Assembly: GCF_002953715.1 (NCBI RefSeq) | Contig: NZ_CP025012.1 | Location: 4,506,001 to 4,570,000 of the forward strand | Length of the DNA: 64,000 bases | From: Rhizobium leguminosarum | GTDB lineage: Bacteria > Pseudomonadota > Alphaproteobacteria > Rhizobiales > Rhizobiaceae | Direction of reading: 5' to 3' | Shown: one piece after another, positions 1-8,253 of the stretch | Numbering within the stretch: the stretch's first letter is position 1 | Layout: each line of letters opens with the position of its first letter | Program-made: the position numbers and the translations under genes | Notes under the pieces: model-generated | Databases searched by the model: none | The model's input: only the letters and a program-made list of their open reading frames with translations | Told to the model about the DNA's origin: nothing

Positions 1-1154
1 ACGAAGATCTTCTGCAGATCCTGGCGCGGAACCAGAAGGTCCTCCTTGCGTGTACCGGACTTCAGGATGTCCATGGCCGGGAAGATGCGCTTATCGGCGA
101 CCTTGCGATCGAGGACGATTTCCGAGTTGCCCGTGCCCTTGAATTCCTCGAAGATCACTTCGTCCATGCGGCTGCCGGTATCGATCAGCGCGGTCGCGAT
201 GATCGTCAAAGAGCCGCCTTCCTCGATGTTACGCGCCGCGCCGAAGAAGCGCTTCGGCCGCTGCAGAGCGTTGGCGTCCACACCGCCCGTCAGGACCTTG
301 CCTGACGAGGGAACGACCGTGTTATAGGCACGGCCCAGGCGCGTGATCGAATCGAGCAGGATGACAACGTCGCGGCCGTGCTCGACAAGGCGCTTAGCCT
401 TCTCGATGACCATCTCGGCGACCTGCACGTGACGCACGGCCGGTTCGTCGAAGGTCGAGGAGATAACCTCGCCACGAACCGAGCGCTGCATGTCGGTCAC
501 TTCTTCTGGGCGTTCATCGATCAGTAGGACGATCAGATAGCACTCCGGATGGTTGGCGGTGATCGAATGCGCAATGTTCTGCAGCAACACGGTTTTACCG
601 GTACGCGGCGGTGCGACGATCAATCCACGCTGGCCCTTGCCGAGCGGCGCCACCAGATCGATCACACGCGGCGACAGATCCTTGGTGGTGGGAATATCCA
701 GTTCCATCTTGAAGCGCTCGTTCGGATAGAGCGGCGTCAGATTGTCGAAATGAACCTTATGACGGATCTTTTCCGGATCGTCGAAATTGATGGTGTTGAC
801 CTTGAGCAGCGCGAAATAGCGCTCACCTTCCTTCGGCCCACGGATGGGGCCCTCGACCGTATCGCCCGTTTTCAGCGAGAAACGGCGGATTTGCGATGGG
901 GAGATGTAAATATCGTCCGGGCCTGGCAGGTAGTTTGCATTGGGCGACCGCAGGAAGCCGAAACCGTCCTGCAGCACTTCGACGACGCCTTCGCCGATGA
1001 TTTCGACATCCTGGCTGGCAAGCATCTTGAGGATCGCAAACATCAGCTCCTGCTTGCGCATCGTGCTTGCATTCTCGACCTCGAGCGATTCGGCAAATGC
1101 CAGCAGATCCGTCGGGGATTTACTCTTAAGTTCCTGAAGCTTCATTTCAGCCAT
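1..1154 (-). CDS. rho: Transcription termination factor Rho (3' end cut by window)
   Basis: ATP-dependent RNA helicase that ends transcription at Rho-dependent sites. The reverse strand reads MAEMKLQELK from an ATG at 1154 and stays open to base 1, giving 384 residues of a family near 420, so only the C-terminus is missing. An N-terminal Rho domain and an RNA-binding cold-shock-like domain come first (IIGEGVVEVLQDGFGFLRS). The Walker A APPRTGKT follows at about residues 181-188, then LLIDERPEEVTDM, the Walker B VVILLDSITRLGRAYN and the Q-loop region SGKVLTGGVDANAL. It lies upstream of hemJ-hemE in reverse order, close to the probable origin. The family assignment is secure. Confidence 0.97.
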   Translation of the reverse strand, partial: MAEMKLQELKSKSPTDLLAFAESLEVENASTMRKQELMFAILKMLASQDVEIIGEGVVEVLQDGFGFLRSPNANYLPGPDDIYISPSQIRRFSLKTGDTVEGPIRGPKEGERYFALLKVNTINFDDPEKIRHKVHFDNLTPLYPNERFKMELDIPTTKDLSPRVIDLVAPLGKGQRGLIVAPPRTGKTVLLQNIAHSITANHPECYLIVLLIDERPEEVTDMQRSVRGEVISSTFDEPAVRHVQVAEMVIEKAKRLVEHGRDVVILLDSITRLGRAYNTVVPSSGKVLTGGVDANALQRPKRFFGAARNIEEGGSLTIIATALIDTGSRMDEVIFEEFKGTGNSEIVLDRKVADKRIFPAMDILKSGTRKEDLLVPRQDLQKIF

Positions 1155-1352
1155 GAAGTGACCAATACTCTTTTCAATTTCAAAGGGGAAAGGCGATGTT
1201 GGGTCGTATTCGGTACCGCGAAAGGGCTCGCAGACGACTGAACTCTACACACATGCCACGTAGATGAGATGCGCGGAAAATAGCGACTCGCAATCGCTGC
1301 CGCAAGAGGGCTGCTTAAAATGAAGCAAATTTAACCCAGAGGACGATTTTCC

Positions 1353-1889
1353 TCAGAACGGCTTCACCACGACGAGGATGACGATCACGATCATCAGCAC
1401 TGTCGGCGCCTCGTTCATGAACCGCCAATAGCGCGCCGAGCGGCGATTTTCATCCCGCTCGAACGCTCCAACGGCGCGGCTGAAGAACATATGAACACCG
1501 GTCAACAGCACAACGAGACCGATCTTGGCATGCAGCCAGCCGCCCTGGAATCCATAGACCGACCAGGCGAGATAGAGGCCGAAAATCCACGTCAACATCA
1601 TCGCCGGCGTCATGATGATTCGAAGTAGCCGGCGCTCCATCACCTTGAAGGTTTCCGATTGCACCGAGCCGGGCTCCGCGTCGGTGTGATAGATGAACAG
1701 CCGCGGCATGTAGAACAGCCCGGCCATCCAGGAAATGACCGCAATGATGTGCAGCGCCTTGATCCAGAGGTAGAGATTATCGGGGTTCCAGGCAAAAAGC
1801 CCGACCGCCATCAGTGCGAAGAATGCCAGCGCAAAATGAGCCCGGCGCCGGGCGTAAGCGCCAGATCTCCGATCGGTCTGTTTTTCCAT
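1353..1889 (-). CDS. hemJ: Protoporphyrinogen IX oxidase HemJ, membrane protein
   Basis: Predicted HemJ-type (UPF0093) protoporphyrinogen oxidase of 178 residues, the late heme-pathway enzyme used by many alphaproteobacteria in place of HemG or HemY. It has four to five hydrophobic segments, including FALAFFALMAVGLFAW and a following segment with the conserved ALHIIAV histidine, then RLLRIIMTPAMMLTW, IGLVVLLTGVHMFF and the C-terminal RFMNEAPTVLMIVIVILVVV. The ATG at 1889 begins two bases after the hemE stop and sits behind GGCGGGGCG, so it is the downstream partner of hemE. The same frame stays open far upstream over hemE, but that part is antisense-like noise and not an extension. Function is from family knowledge; it was not shown here. 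Confidence 0.9.
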   Translation of the reverse strand: MEKQTDRRSGAYARRRAHFALAFFALMAVGLFAWNPDNLYLWIKALHIIAVISWMAGLFYMPRLFIYHTDAEPGSVQSETFKVMERRLLRIIMTPAMMLTWIFGLYLAWSVYGFQGGWLHAKIGLVVLLTGVHMFFSRAVGAFERDENRRSARYWRFMNEAPTVLMIVIVILVVVKPF

Positions 1890-1891
1890 CG

Positions 1892-2938
1892 TCACGCCCC
1901 GCCTCGTACGCGCCCACCTCGCACGTGATCGACCAGCAGACGCACATGCTCGGGGTCGGCCTGCGGCGTAATGCCATGACCGAGATTGAAAATCAGCGGA
2001 CCATTGCCGAGGTGCTGCAGAATATCGTCGATGCCCTCTTCCAACGCCCGGCCGCCGGCAACGACGCGCATCGGATCGAGGTTGCCCTGAACCGGACCAT
2101 CCTTTTGAAGTTCGGCTGCAAAGGCCAGCGGGACCGACCAGTCGAGGCCGATTGCATCCGCGCCCGTCTTCTGGCGATAGGTTTTCAGCTGGTAGCCGGC
2201 GCCCTTGGCAAAAGCGATGATACGCGTATGTGGCCGTTGCGATTTGACCGAAGCGATCATCCGCGCAACCGGCCTGATCGCAAACGCCTCGAACTCCTTC
2301 TCGCCGAGAACACCAGCCCACGAATCGAAGATCTGCACGGCATCGGCGCCGGCATCGATCTGGGCGACGAGATAATCGGCCGATACGTCGGCAAGCAGCA
2401 TCAGCAGATGCTCGAAGGCGCGGGGATGCCTGTAGGCGAAAAGCCGGGCAGGGGCCTGATCCGGCGTGCCGTGACCGGCGATCATGTAGGTCGCAACCGT
2501 CCATGGCGCGCCGCAGAAGCCGAGCAGCGTCGTCTCGACTGGCAACTCGTCCCGCAGCCGCCGCACCGTCTCCAGAACCGGCCTGAGATAATCGACAACC
2601 TCTTCGCCATTCAATCTGCCGATCCCGGCTTCATCGATCGGATCCATCTCCGGACCATGGCCCTCGGTGAACCGGACATTCCGCTTCATTGCATCGGGAA
2701 TGACCAGGATATCTGAAAACAGAATGGCGGCATCGAAGCCATAGCGGCGGATCGGCTGCAAAGTCACTTCGACGGCGTGGTCAGGCGTATAGCAGAGATC
2801 GAGAAAACTCCCTGCCTTTGCCCGCGTCTCCCGATATTCCGGGAGATAACGTCCTGCCTGTCTCATCAGCCAGAGAGGAGGAGGGGAGAGGCTCTCGCCA
2901 CTCAAAACCCTCATGATCTTTCGCCGCGTATCGCTCAA
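1892..2938 (-). CDS. hemE: Uroporphyrinogen decarboxylase
   Basis: Converts uroporphyrinogen III to coproporphyrinogen III in cytosolic heme synthesis. The protein has 348 residues, normal for the family. The N-terminal signature PPLWLMRQAGRYLPEYR and the second signature GFCGAPWTVATYMIAG are both present, as are ILFSDILVIPDA and the C-terminal NLGHGI. The start is read as TTG at 2938 (SDTRRKIMRVL follows), preceded by GGGAAGAAG at ribosome-binding distance. The alternative ATG at 2914 would lose eight conserved-looking residues. The upstream region is the putative replication origin, a neighbourhood known from Caulobacter and Rickettsia. hemJ follows after two bases. Confidence 0.95.
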   Translation of the reverse strand: MSDTRRKIMRVLSGESLSPPPLWLMRQAGRYLPEYRETRAKAGSFLDLCYTPDHAVEVTLQPIRRYGFDAAILFSDILVIPDAMKRNVRFTEGHGPEMDPIDEAGIGRLNGEEVVDYLRPVLETVRRLRDELPVETTLLGFCGAPWTVATYMIAGHGTPDQAPARLFAYRHPRAFEHLLMLLADVSADYLVAQIDAGADAVQIFDSWAGVLGEKEFEAFAIRPVARMIASVKSQRPHTRIIAFAKGAGYQLKTYRQKTGADAIGLDWSVPLAFAAELQKDGPVQGNLDPMRVVAGGRALEEGIDDILQHLGNGPLIFNLGHGITPQADPEHVRLLVDHVRGGRVRGGA

Positions 2939-3339
2939 GCGCTTCTTCCCTATAAAAAAACAAAGATCTTTTAAAAGGTTTCTATTTCTTAGAGTCGGTG
3001 ACTATCAAGGATTAAAATCCATCCACCGCCGATGCCATTTGTCGCGCGGCTGCAAAAGAACATCGGAAAGATTTGTCCATCTTGTCCAAATTTCGGGGAG
3101 AAGCCGAATCCGAAAATGATTCCAAATCCTTCCAGCTCGGCAATTTTTCTCATAGCTGTGGATATGCTGTGGACGAGCTTTCAAGAAGCCTAGCCCTTCC
3201 CCGTCGTCCACAGGGTCAACCGAAACCGATCGGCAAAATCCGAAATGTGGATAAAGAGGCATGTTTTCCCTTGCCGGAGACTGCCTCGCCGCCGTAGCTC
3301 TGTTTCATCCAGTCTTTTCAACAGGCAGCGGAAAATAGC
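2939..3339. other. oriC: Putative chromosomal replication origin (oriC) between hemE and ppsR
   Basis: A 401-base gap between divergently transcribed hemE and ppsR, a gene pair that flanks the origin in Caulobacter and other alphaproteobacteria. On the hemE side (about 2950-2990) is a very AT-rich stretch with A and T runs, a candidate unwinding element. On the ppsR side are DnaA-box-like 9-mers: a perfect TGTGGATAA at 3246-3254, TGTGGATAT at 3157-3165, TGTGGACGA at 3168-3176 and its exact inverse TCGTCCACA at 3204-3212. Two TTGTCCA repeats lie at 3073 and 3082, and one GANTC site is at 2992. Small frames crossing the gap on both strands look like chance. Origin function is inferred. Confidence 0.75.
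3246..3254 (-). promoter_or_regulatory. Perfect DnaA box
   Basis: TGTGGATAA is the exact reverse complement of the consensus DnaA box TTATCCACA. It is the best of four box-like sites clustered within 100 bases upstream of ppsR. Confidence 0.7.
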
Positions 3340-4161
3340 GTGGAGAACAGAACGAACTTCTTTCATCTGCATCTGATTTCTGACTCAACCGGAGAGACTC
3401 TGATCTCCGCCGGGCGTGCCGCGTCGGCGCAATTCAGATCGGCGCAGCCGATCGAGCATGTCTACCCGCTGATCCGCAATCGCAAGCAGCTGCTGCCGGT
3501 TCTGCAGGCGATCGATGACGCCCCCGGTATCGTGCTCTACACCATTGTCGACCGGGAGCTTGCAAGCCTGATCGATGAGCGCTGCATCGAGATGGGTGTC
3601 GCCTCGGTGAATGTGCTGGAGCCGGTGATGAATGCCTTCCAGATCTATCTCGGGGCCCCGTCGCGCCGTCGGGTTGGAGCCCAGCATGTGATGAATGCTG
3701 GCTACTTCGCGCGCATCGAAGCGCTGAATTTCACCATGGATCACGACGACGGTCAGATGCCCGACGATTACAACGACGCCGATGTCGTGATCATCGGCAT
3801 CAGCCGTACGTCGAAAACACCGACCAGCATCTACCTCGCCAACCGAGGCATCAAGACGGCGAACATTCCCATCGTCTATGGCGTGCCATTGCCGGAGAGC
3901 CTCTTCGTCGCGAGCAAACCGCTGATCGTCTGTCTGATCGCCACCACCGACCGCATCTCCCAGGTGCGGGAAAATCGGGTGCTCGGGGTGACGCAGGGCT
4001 TCGACCGCGAACACTACACCGATCGCGCCGCGATTTCGGAGGAGCTGAAATATGCCCGCTCACTTTGCGCTCGTCATAACTGGCCGCTGATCGACGTCAC
4101 CCGCCGCTCAATCGAGGAAACAGCCGCAGCAATCGTTGCCCTGCGTCCGAAGCTGCGCTAA
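3340..4161 (+). CDS. ppsR: Pyruvate,phosphate dikinase / PEP synthase regulatory protein (DUF299)
   Basis: Bifunctional ADP-dependent kinase and Pi-dependent pyrophosphorylase that switches PEP synthase or pyruvate,phosphate dikinase off and on by threonine phosphorylation. The 273-residue length fits the family. The N-terminal HLHLISDSTGETL and the P-loop-like GISRTSKT (residues 153-160), followed by SIYLANRGIKTANIPIV, are diagnostic. The start is GTG at 3340. The DUF299 gene is the classical alphaproteobacterial neighbour of the origin (the RP001 gene in Rickettsia). It heads the ppsR-maf-aroE-coaE-dnaQ operon, with 33 bases before maf. Whether the target is PpsA or PpdK cannot be told from the window. 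Confidence 0.93.
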   Translation: MENRTNFFHLHLISDSTGETLISAGRAASAQFRSAQPIEHVYPLIRNRKQLLPVLQAIDDAPGIVLYTIVDRELASLIDERCIEMGVASVNVLEPVMNAFQIYLGAPSRRRVGAQHVMNAGYFARIEALNFTMDHDDGQMPDDYNDADVVIIGISRTSKTPTSIYLANRGIKTANIPIVYGVPLPESLFVASKPLIVCLIATTDRISQVRENRVLGVTQGFDREHYTDRAAISEELKYARSLCARHNWPLIDVTRRSIEETAAAIVALRPKLR

Positions 4162-4194
4162 GCGCTGACGAAAAGCCGGCACTCCGAGGAACAC

Positions 4195-4794
4195 ATGACG
4201 CCGAAACTCATCCTTGCATCGTCGAGCCCTTTTCGCCGGATGCTGATGGAAAATGCCGGTCTGGCCTTCGAGGCGCATGCCGCAAGGATCGATGAACGCG
4301 CCGTCGAAGCGCCGCTGGAAAGAGCCGGCGCTAAACCCGATGCCGTGGCCCTCGTTCTGGCCAGGGCCAAAGCCGAGGAAGTCAGCAGCCGTTTTCCGGA
4401 TAGCCTGGTCATCGGTTCCGATCAAACGATGTCGCTCTGTGATCGCGTCTTCCATAAGCCGAAGGACATGGCCGACGCAGCTAGTCATCTTCAAGCCCTT
4501 TCGGGCGTAACCCACCGATTGAACAGCGCTGTCGTCATCGTCAGCGATGGCGTGGTCTTGTGGGAACATCTCGCCCATGCGGAGCTGACGATGCGGCCGT
4601 TGACGGCGGAGTTCATCACCAGACATCTGGCGCGGGTTGGCGAACGGGCGCTTTCCAGCGTCGGCGCCTATCAATTGGAGGGGCAGGGCATTCAGCTCTT
4701 CGAGAAAATCGAGGGTGACTATTTCACCATTCTCGGCCTGCCGATGCTGCCGCTCTTAAAAGAACTGCGAGAACTTGGAGCGATCGATGGGTGA
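4195..4794 (+). CDS. maf: Maf-family nucleotide pyrophosphatase
   Basis: Maf/Ham1-fold enzyme that hydrolyses non-canonical or modified nucleoside triphosphates to monophosphates, a house-cleaning role that some bacteria link to septation. The protein has 199 residues with the N-terminal signature LILASSSPFRRMLM, the Asp-containing GSDQTMS motif, and a C-terminal SVGAYQLEGQGIQLFEKIEGDY stretch typical of Maf proteins. The ATG at 4195 lies five bases after GAGG. The last eight bases overlap the start of aroE, so the two are probably translationally coupled. The exact substrate (pseudo-UTP, m7GTP or dTTP class) cannot be fixed from the sequence. Confidence 0.92.
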   Translation: MTPKLILASSSPFRRMLMENAGLAFEAHAARIDERAVEAPLERAGAKPDAVALVLARAKAEEVSSRFPDSLVIGSDQTMSLCDRVFHKPKDMADAASHLQALSGVTHRLNSAVVIVSDGVVLWEHLAHAELTMRPLTAEFITRHLARVGERALSSVGAYQLEGQGIQLFEKIEGDYFTILGLPMLPLLKELRELGAIDG

Positions 4795-5644
4795 TTCACG
4801 TGAAACATTCGGGCCGAAAGCGTTTGTTACAGGCTTTCCCATCAAGCACTCGCGCTCGCCGTTGATCCACGGATATTGGCTGAAGACGCTCGGCCTGCCG
4901 GGCAGCTACCGCGCTCATGAAGTGGCACCCGAGGCCTTTGCCGATTTCATTCACTCGTTGAAGGACGGCAGTTCCGACTTTGCCGGAGGCAACGTCACCA
5001 TTCCCCACAAGGAATTGGCGTTCCGGCTCGCCGACAAACCGGACGCGCTATCCCACGAGCTCGGCGCCGCGAACACGCTCTGGCTGGAGGATGGCGCTCT
5101 GCATGCGACGAATACCGACGGTCGCGGCTTCACCGCCAATCTCGACGAACGCCATCCGGGCTGGGACCGGCATGGCACGGCCGTCGTCTTTGGCGCCGGC
5201 GGCGCCAGTCGGGCGATCATCCAGGCGGTCCGTGATCGCGGTTTCAAGGAGATCCATGTCGTCAATCGTACCGTCGAACGCGCGCGAGAACTCGCGCATC
5301 GTTTTGGCCCGCGTGTTCAGGCCCATCCGGCCGGGGCGCTTGCCGAAGTGATGAAAGGTGCGGGCCTCTTCATCAATACCACCTCGCTCGGTATGGACGG
5401 CGAGGCGGCGCCGCAACTCGATTTCTCGCCGCTTGCAGCCGATGCCGTCGTCACCGACATCGTCTATGTACCCTTGAAGACGCCGATCCTGACACAGGCG
5501 GAAGAGCAAGGATTTCCCATCGTCGATGGTCTCGGCATGCTGCTGCATCAGGCCGTGCCGGGATTCGAGAGATGGTTCGGCCGGCGTCCCATCGTCGACG
5601 CAGCGCTGCGCGCGCTCATCATCGCGGATATGGAAGCACACTGA
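4787..5644 (+). CDS. aroE: Shikimate dehydrogenase (NADP+)
   Basis: Reduces 3-dehydroshikimate to shikimate in the chorismate pathway. The protein has 285 residues. Shikimate contacts are visible as KHSRSPLIHGYW, VTIPHKE (catalytic Lys) and NTDGRG (catalytic Asp). The NADP-binding glycine-rich loop GAGGASRAI and VNRTVERA follow, and GLGMLLHQA near the end is a family signature. ATG 4787 is preferred over a TTG 12 bases upstream because TTGGAG then serves as its ribosome-binding site and the protein begins MGDSRETFG. It overlaps maf by eight bases, and its TGA shares one base with the coaE ATG. The product feeds the aromatic pathway that also serves the trp genes at 19.8 kb. Confidence 0.95.
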   Translation: MGDSRETFGPKAFVTGFPIKHSRSPLIHGYWLKTLGLPGSYRAHEVAPEAFADFIHSLKDGSSDFAGGNVTIPHKELAFRLADKPDALSHELGAANTLWLEDGALHATNTDGRGFTANLDERHPGWDRHGTAVVFGAGGASRAIIQAVRDRGFKEIHVVNRTVERARELAHRFGPRVQAHPAGALAEVMKGAGLFINTTSLGMDGEAAPQLDFSPLAADAVVTDIVYVPLKTPILTQAEEQGFPIVDGLGMLLHQAVPGFERWFGRRPIVDAALRALIIADMEAH

Positions 5645-6255
5645 TGCTAAAGATCGGTCTCACCGGCTCCATTGGAATGGGAAAATCAACGGCGGGAAAG
5701 CTCTTCGCCGATGCCGGAATCCCGGTGAACGATTCGGATGCCGTGGTCCACGATCTCTATGCGGGCGAGGCTGCACCCCTGGTGAATGCCGCCTTCCCCG
5801 GCACGATGAAGGATGGAGCCGTCGACCGACATGAACTTGGCCGCCAGCTTGCTCTTCATCCTGACAGCTTCAAACGCCTGGAAGCGATCGTCCATCCGCT
5901 GGTTCGCAAACGCGAGACGGAATTTCTGAAGCGACAGCGCGCCGCCGGCGCCGACATGGTATTGCTCGATATTCCATTACTTTTCGAAACTGGCGCCGAG
6001 GCAAGAGTGGATATCGTCGTCGTCGTCAGCACTGATCCACAGATTCAGCGCCAGAGGGTGCTTGCGCGCCCAGACATGACCGAGGAAAAATTCGACATGA
6101 TTCTCTCACGCCAGACGCCGGACGCGGAAAAACGGCGGCGGGCCGATTATCTGATCGACACCAGTGACAGTATCGCGGCGACCAGGGAACGGGTGCTCGA
6201 TATCGTCGCCGACCTGAAAACGCGGATTGCCAAGGGAGATTTCCGGAATGCGTGA
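5644..6255 (+). CDS. coaE: Dephospho-CoA kinase
   Basis: Phosphorylates the 3'-hydroxyl of dephospho-CoA, the last step of coenzyme A synthesis. The 203-residue protein begins MLKIGLTGSIGMGKST, which contains the P-loop, continues with VNDSDAVVHDLY, where an Asp contacts CoA, and has a lid region RQTPDAEKRRRADYLIDTS typical of CoaE. The reading frame stays open upstream inside aroE, but the ATG at 5644 gives the canonical N-terminus and a TGATG coupling with aroE. Its last eight bases overlap dnaQ. The first enzyme of the same pathway, CoaA, is encoded at 46-47 kb. Confidence 0.96.
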   Translation: MLKIGLTGSIGMGKSTAGKLFADAGIPVNDSDAVVHDLYAGEAAPLVNAAFPGTMKDGAVDRHELGRQLALHPDSFKRLEAIVHPLVRKRETEFLKRQRAAGADMVLLDIPLLFETGAEARVDIVVVVSTDPQIQRQRVLARPDMTEEKFDMILSRQTPDAEKRRRADYLIDTSDSIAATRERVLDIVADLKTRIAKGDFRNA

Positions 6256-6964
6256 AATCATCTTCGATACGGAAACCACCGGCCTCGACAACCGCGCCGA
6301 CCGCATTATCGAAATCGGCGGCATCGAGCTCTTCAATCATTTCCCCACAGGCAACACGATCCACATCTTCATCAATCCTGGAGATCAGAAAGTTCATCCG
6401 GATGCGCTCGCCGTGCACGGCATCACCGATGAATTCCTGAAGGACAAGAAGCCTTTCGGGGAGATTGCCGAACAAATCCTTACCTTCTTCGGCGATGCGA
6501 AGTGGATTGCCCATAACGCCACCTTCGATATGGGCTTCATCAACGCGGAATTCGCGCGAATCGGTTTGCCGCCGATCCTGCCGGAAAGGGTGCTCGACAC
6601 CTTGTCGATGGCGCGGCGCAAACACCCGATGGGACCGAATTCGCTCGATGCGCTCTGCCGGCGCTACGGCATCGATAACTCGCACCGCACCAAACACGGC
6701 GCGCTGCTCGACTCCGAATTGCTCGCCGAAGTCTATATCGAGATGATCGGTGGCAGACAGGCAGCCCTAGGCCTCGGCATGGCCGGCAAATCCAACCAGG
6801 CAGCTCGCGGTGACATGGGAGACGATGTGGTGATTGCCGCGGTGCTCGAGCGGCCCCGGCCGCTCGCCCCGCGCCTCAGCCAAATCGAGGAGCAGGCACA
6901 TGAGGCGCTCGTCGCCAAGCTCGGTGAAAAAAGCGTCTGGGCGAAATACGCCAACCTCGATTAA
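6248..6964 (+). CDS. dnaQ: DNA polymerase III epsilon subunit (proofreading 3'-5' exonuclease)
   Basis: Proofreading exonuclease of the replicative polymerase, 238 residues. The DEDDh exonuclease motifs are all visible: FDTETTGLD near residue 7, HNATFDMGFINAEF in the middle, and HGALLDSELLAEVY. A poorly conserved C-terminal tail would hold the alpha-subunit contact. The ATG at 6248 overlaps the coaE end and follows AGGGAGAT. It is the last gene of the ppsR operon and meets the convergent secB across a hairpin. A stand-alone DnaQ is normal for alphaproteobacteria, whose DnaE lacks the proofreading function. Confidence 0.95.
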   Translation: MREIIFDTETTGLDNRADRIIEIGGIELFNHFPTGNTIHIFINPGDQKVHPDALAVHGITDEFLKDKKPFGEIAEQILTFFGDAKWIAHNATFDMGFINAEFARIGLPPILPERVLDTLSMARRKHPMGPNSLDALCRRYGIDNSHRTKHGALLDSELLAEVYIEMIGGRQAALGLGMAGKSNQAARGDMGDDVVIAAVLERPRPLAPRLSQIEEQAHEALVAKLGEKSVWAKYANLD

Positions 6965-6978
6965 ACCGGTCCTCAATT

Positions 6979-7015
6979 GAAAATGCCCGGGACCAGCCCG
7001 GGCATCCGCATTTCA
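6979..7015. terminator. Hairpin between convergent dnaQ and secB
   Basis: Perfect 8-base stem TGCCCGGG / CCCGGGCA with a 5-base loop (6984-7004), flanked by GAAAA on the left and TTTC on the right. The position between two converging genes and the symmetry suit a bidirectional terminator, but the T tract is weak. Confidence 0.6.
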
Positions 7016-7031
7016 AACAAGAAAGAACCGG

Positions 7032-7514
7032 TCAGTTCGGAACGGCCTGAACCTTGGCGCGGGCCTGTTCTTCGGCAACGCGCTGAGCGAACATTTGCGT
7101 GAAGTCGATCGGGTCGATCATCAGCGGCGGGAAACCACCGTTGCGGGTGACGTCGGCGATGATCTGACGGGCGAAGGGGAAGAGCATGCGCGGGCACTCG
7201 ATGAAGAGAACCGGCAGCATGTGTTCCTGCGGGAAACCGGCAACCCGGAAGACGCCGCCATAGGTGAGTTCGGTATGGAAAACCGTCTTGTCGCCGTCCT
7301 TGGCTTCGGCATTCAGCGACAGCACGACATCGAAATCCGTATCGGAAAGCGGGTTGGCGTTGACGTTCACATTGATGTTGATCGTCGGCGCCTTGTCGCG
7401 GGCCTGCAGTGAACGCGGCGCACCCGGATTTTCGAAGGAAAGATCCTTGGTATATTGCGCAAGGATCGAAAGGGTGGGGTTGGTCGCACCGTTGCTGTTG
7501 TTATCGTCTGCCAT
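7032..7514 (-). CDS. secB: Protein-export chaperone SecB
   Basis: Cytosolic export chaperone that keeps Sec-dependent preproteins unfolded and delivers them to SecA. The protein has 160 residues. It shows the conserved core ILAQYTKDLSFENPGAP, the beta-strand segment ININVNVNA, VFHTELTYGGVF, and CPRMLFPFARQIIADVTRNGGFPPLMIDPIDF, the strongest SecB signature. The ATG at 7514 (MADDNNSNG) is chosen; an in-frame extension of 15 residues has no family support. Its neighbours fxsA and timA also concern membranes or protein translocation. A 101-base gap separates it from fxsA, so it likely has its own promoter. Confidence 0.96.
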   Translation of the reverse strand: MADDNNSNGATNPTLSILAQYTKDLSFENPGAPRSLQARDKAPTININVNVNANPLSDTDFDVVLSLNAEAKDGDKTVFHTELTYGGVFRVAGFPQEHMLPVLFIECPRMLFPFARQIIADVTRNGGFPPLMIDPIDFTQMFAQRVAEEQARAKVQAVPN

Positions 7515-7615
7515 TGGCTTTTCCTCGAGGGGCATGGGAATGGTGCCGCCATCTAACATTTCAGGGAAGGGCTTACAACCCTGGGCGCTTGGCGCGGTTG
7601 ATCAGCCGCAGTGCC

Positions 7616-8131
7616 TCAATCGCTAAGATGCTTGCCGGACCACGGCGAGTTGCGATCCGGCTCTCTATGATAGTCCTCTTCGTCGAGATCGACCACTTTC
7701 GAGTTCGGCTTGCGGTCGCGAAAATCGGGTTGCGGAGCGGAGGAAAAACTGCCCTTGGCATTGACGACGACGAAGCGTTTGGCGATCGCCCGCCAAACGA
7801 GATCGCGCACCGGCGGGATGAGAATGAGGATTGCGATGATATCCGTGAGGAAGCCGGGAATGATCAGGAGCAGCGAGGCGATGACGTTCATCGCCGGCCG
7901 CAGAAGGTCGCGGCCCGGCATTGCACCGTTTCGTCCTTCGCTCGACATGCGGCGCAAAATACCGATGCCCTGCCGGCGCAGCAGAACCACACCGATAACG
8001 AAACCCAGCATGAAGAGCGCGAGCGTCAGCCACAATCCGATAGCCCGGCCGACGACGACGAAACCGGCAATTTCGGCGAGTGGCAGCAGCAGAATGAAAG
8101 CTGGCAGGATCGAAAAACGCATCTCGGTCAT
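7616..8131 (-). CDS. fxsA: FxsA-family inner-membrane protein
   Basis: FxsA family membrane protein of 171 residues. In E. coli the homologue (YjeG/FxsA) relieves F-exclusion of phage T7 when overproduced, but its normal role is unknown. Hydrophobic segments are FSILPAFILLLPLAEIAGFVVV, LWLTLALFMLGFVIGVVLL and VIASLLLIIPGFLTDIIAILILIPPVRDLV. The LIIPGFLTDIIA stretch is the family hallmark. A charged, poorly conserved cytoplasmic tail follows. It is transcribed toward secB and is divergent from timA across 122 bases. Confidence 0.88.
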   Translation of the reverse strand: MTEMRFSILPAFILLLPLAEIAGFVVVGRAIGLWLTLALFMLGFVIGVVLLRRQGIGILRRMSSEGRNGAMPGRDLLRPAMNVIASLLLIIPGFLTDIIAILILIPPVRDLVWRAIAKRFVVVNAKGSFSSAPQPDFRDRKPNSKVVDLDEEDYHREPDRNSPWSGKHLSD

Positions 8132-8253
8132 GTCCCGGGCTCGCCGGTCTCCTCTTGGCGCTGGAGAAGATACCAGCCATCATTTGAATCATCTGTATAG
8201 GCAGACTATATGGGAGTACAAATCAGAGATGTTAACGGCGGCTGCGATACGAT

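Noticed and set aside
1814..2716. 300-codon frame on the plus strand across hemE
   Set aside because: It overlaps the clear uroporphyrinogen decarboxylase and lacks recognisable features.
3005..3297. Small frames on both strands (85 and 74 codons) in the hemE-ppsR gap
   Set aside because: They lie across the DnaA-box cluster and lack ribosome-binding sites and domain features; the origin explanation is stronger.
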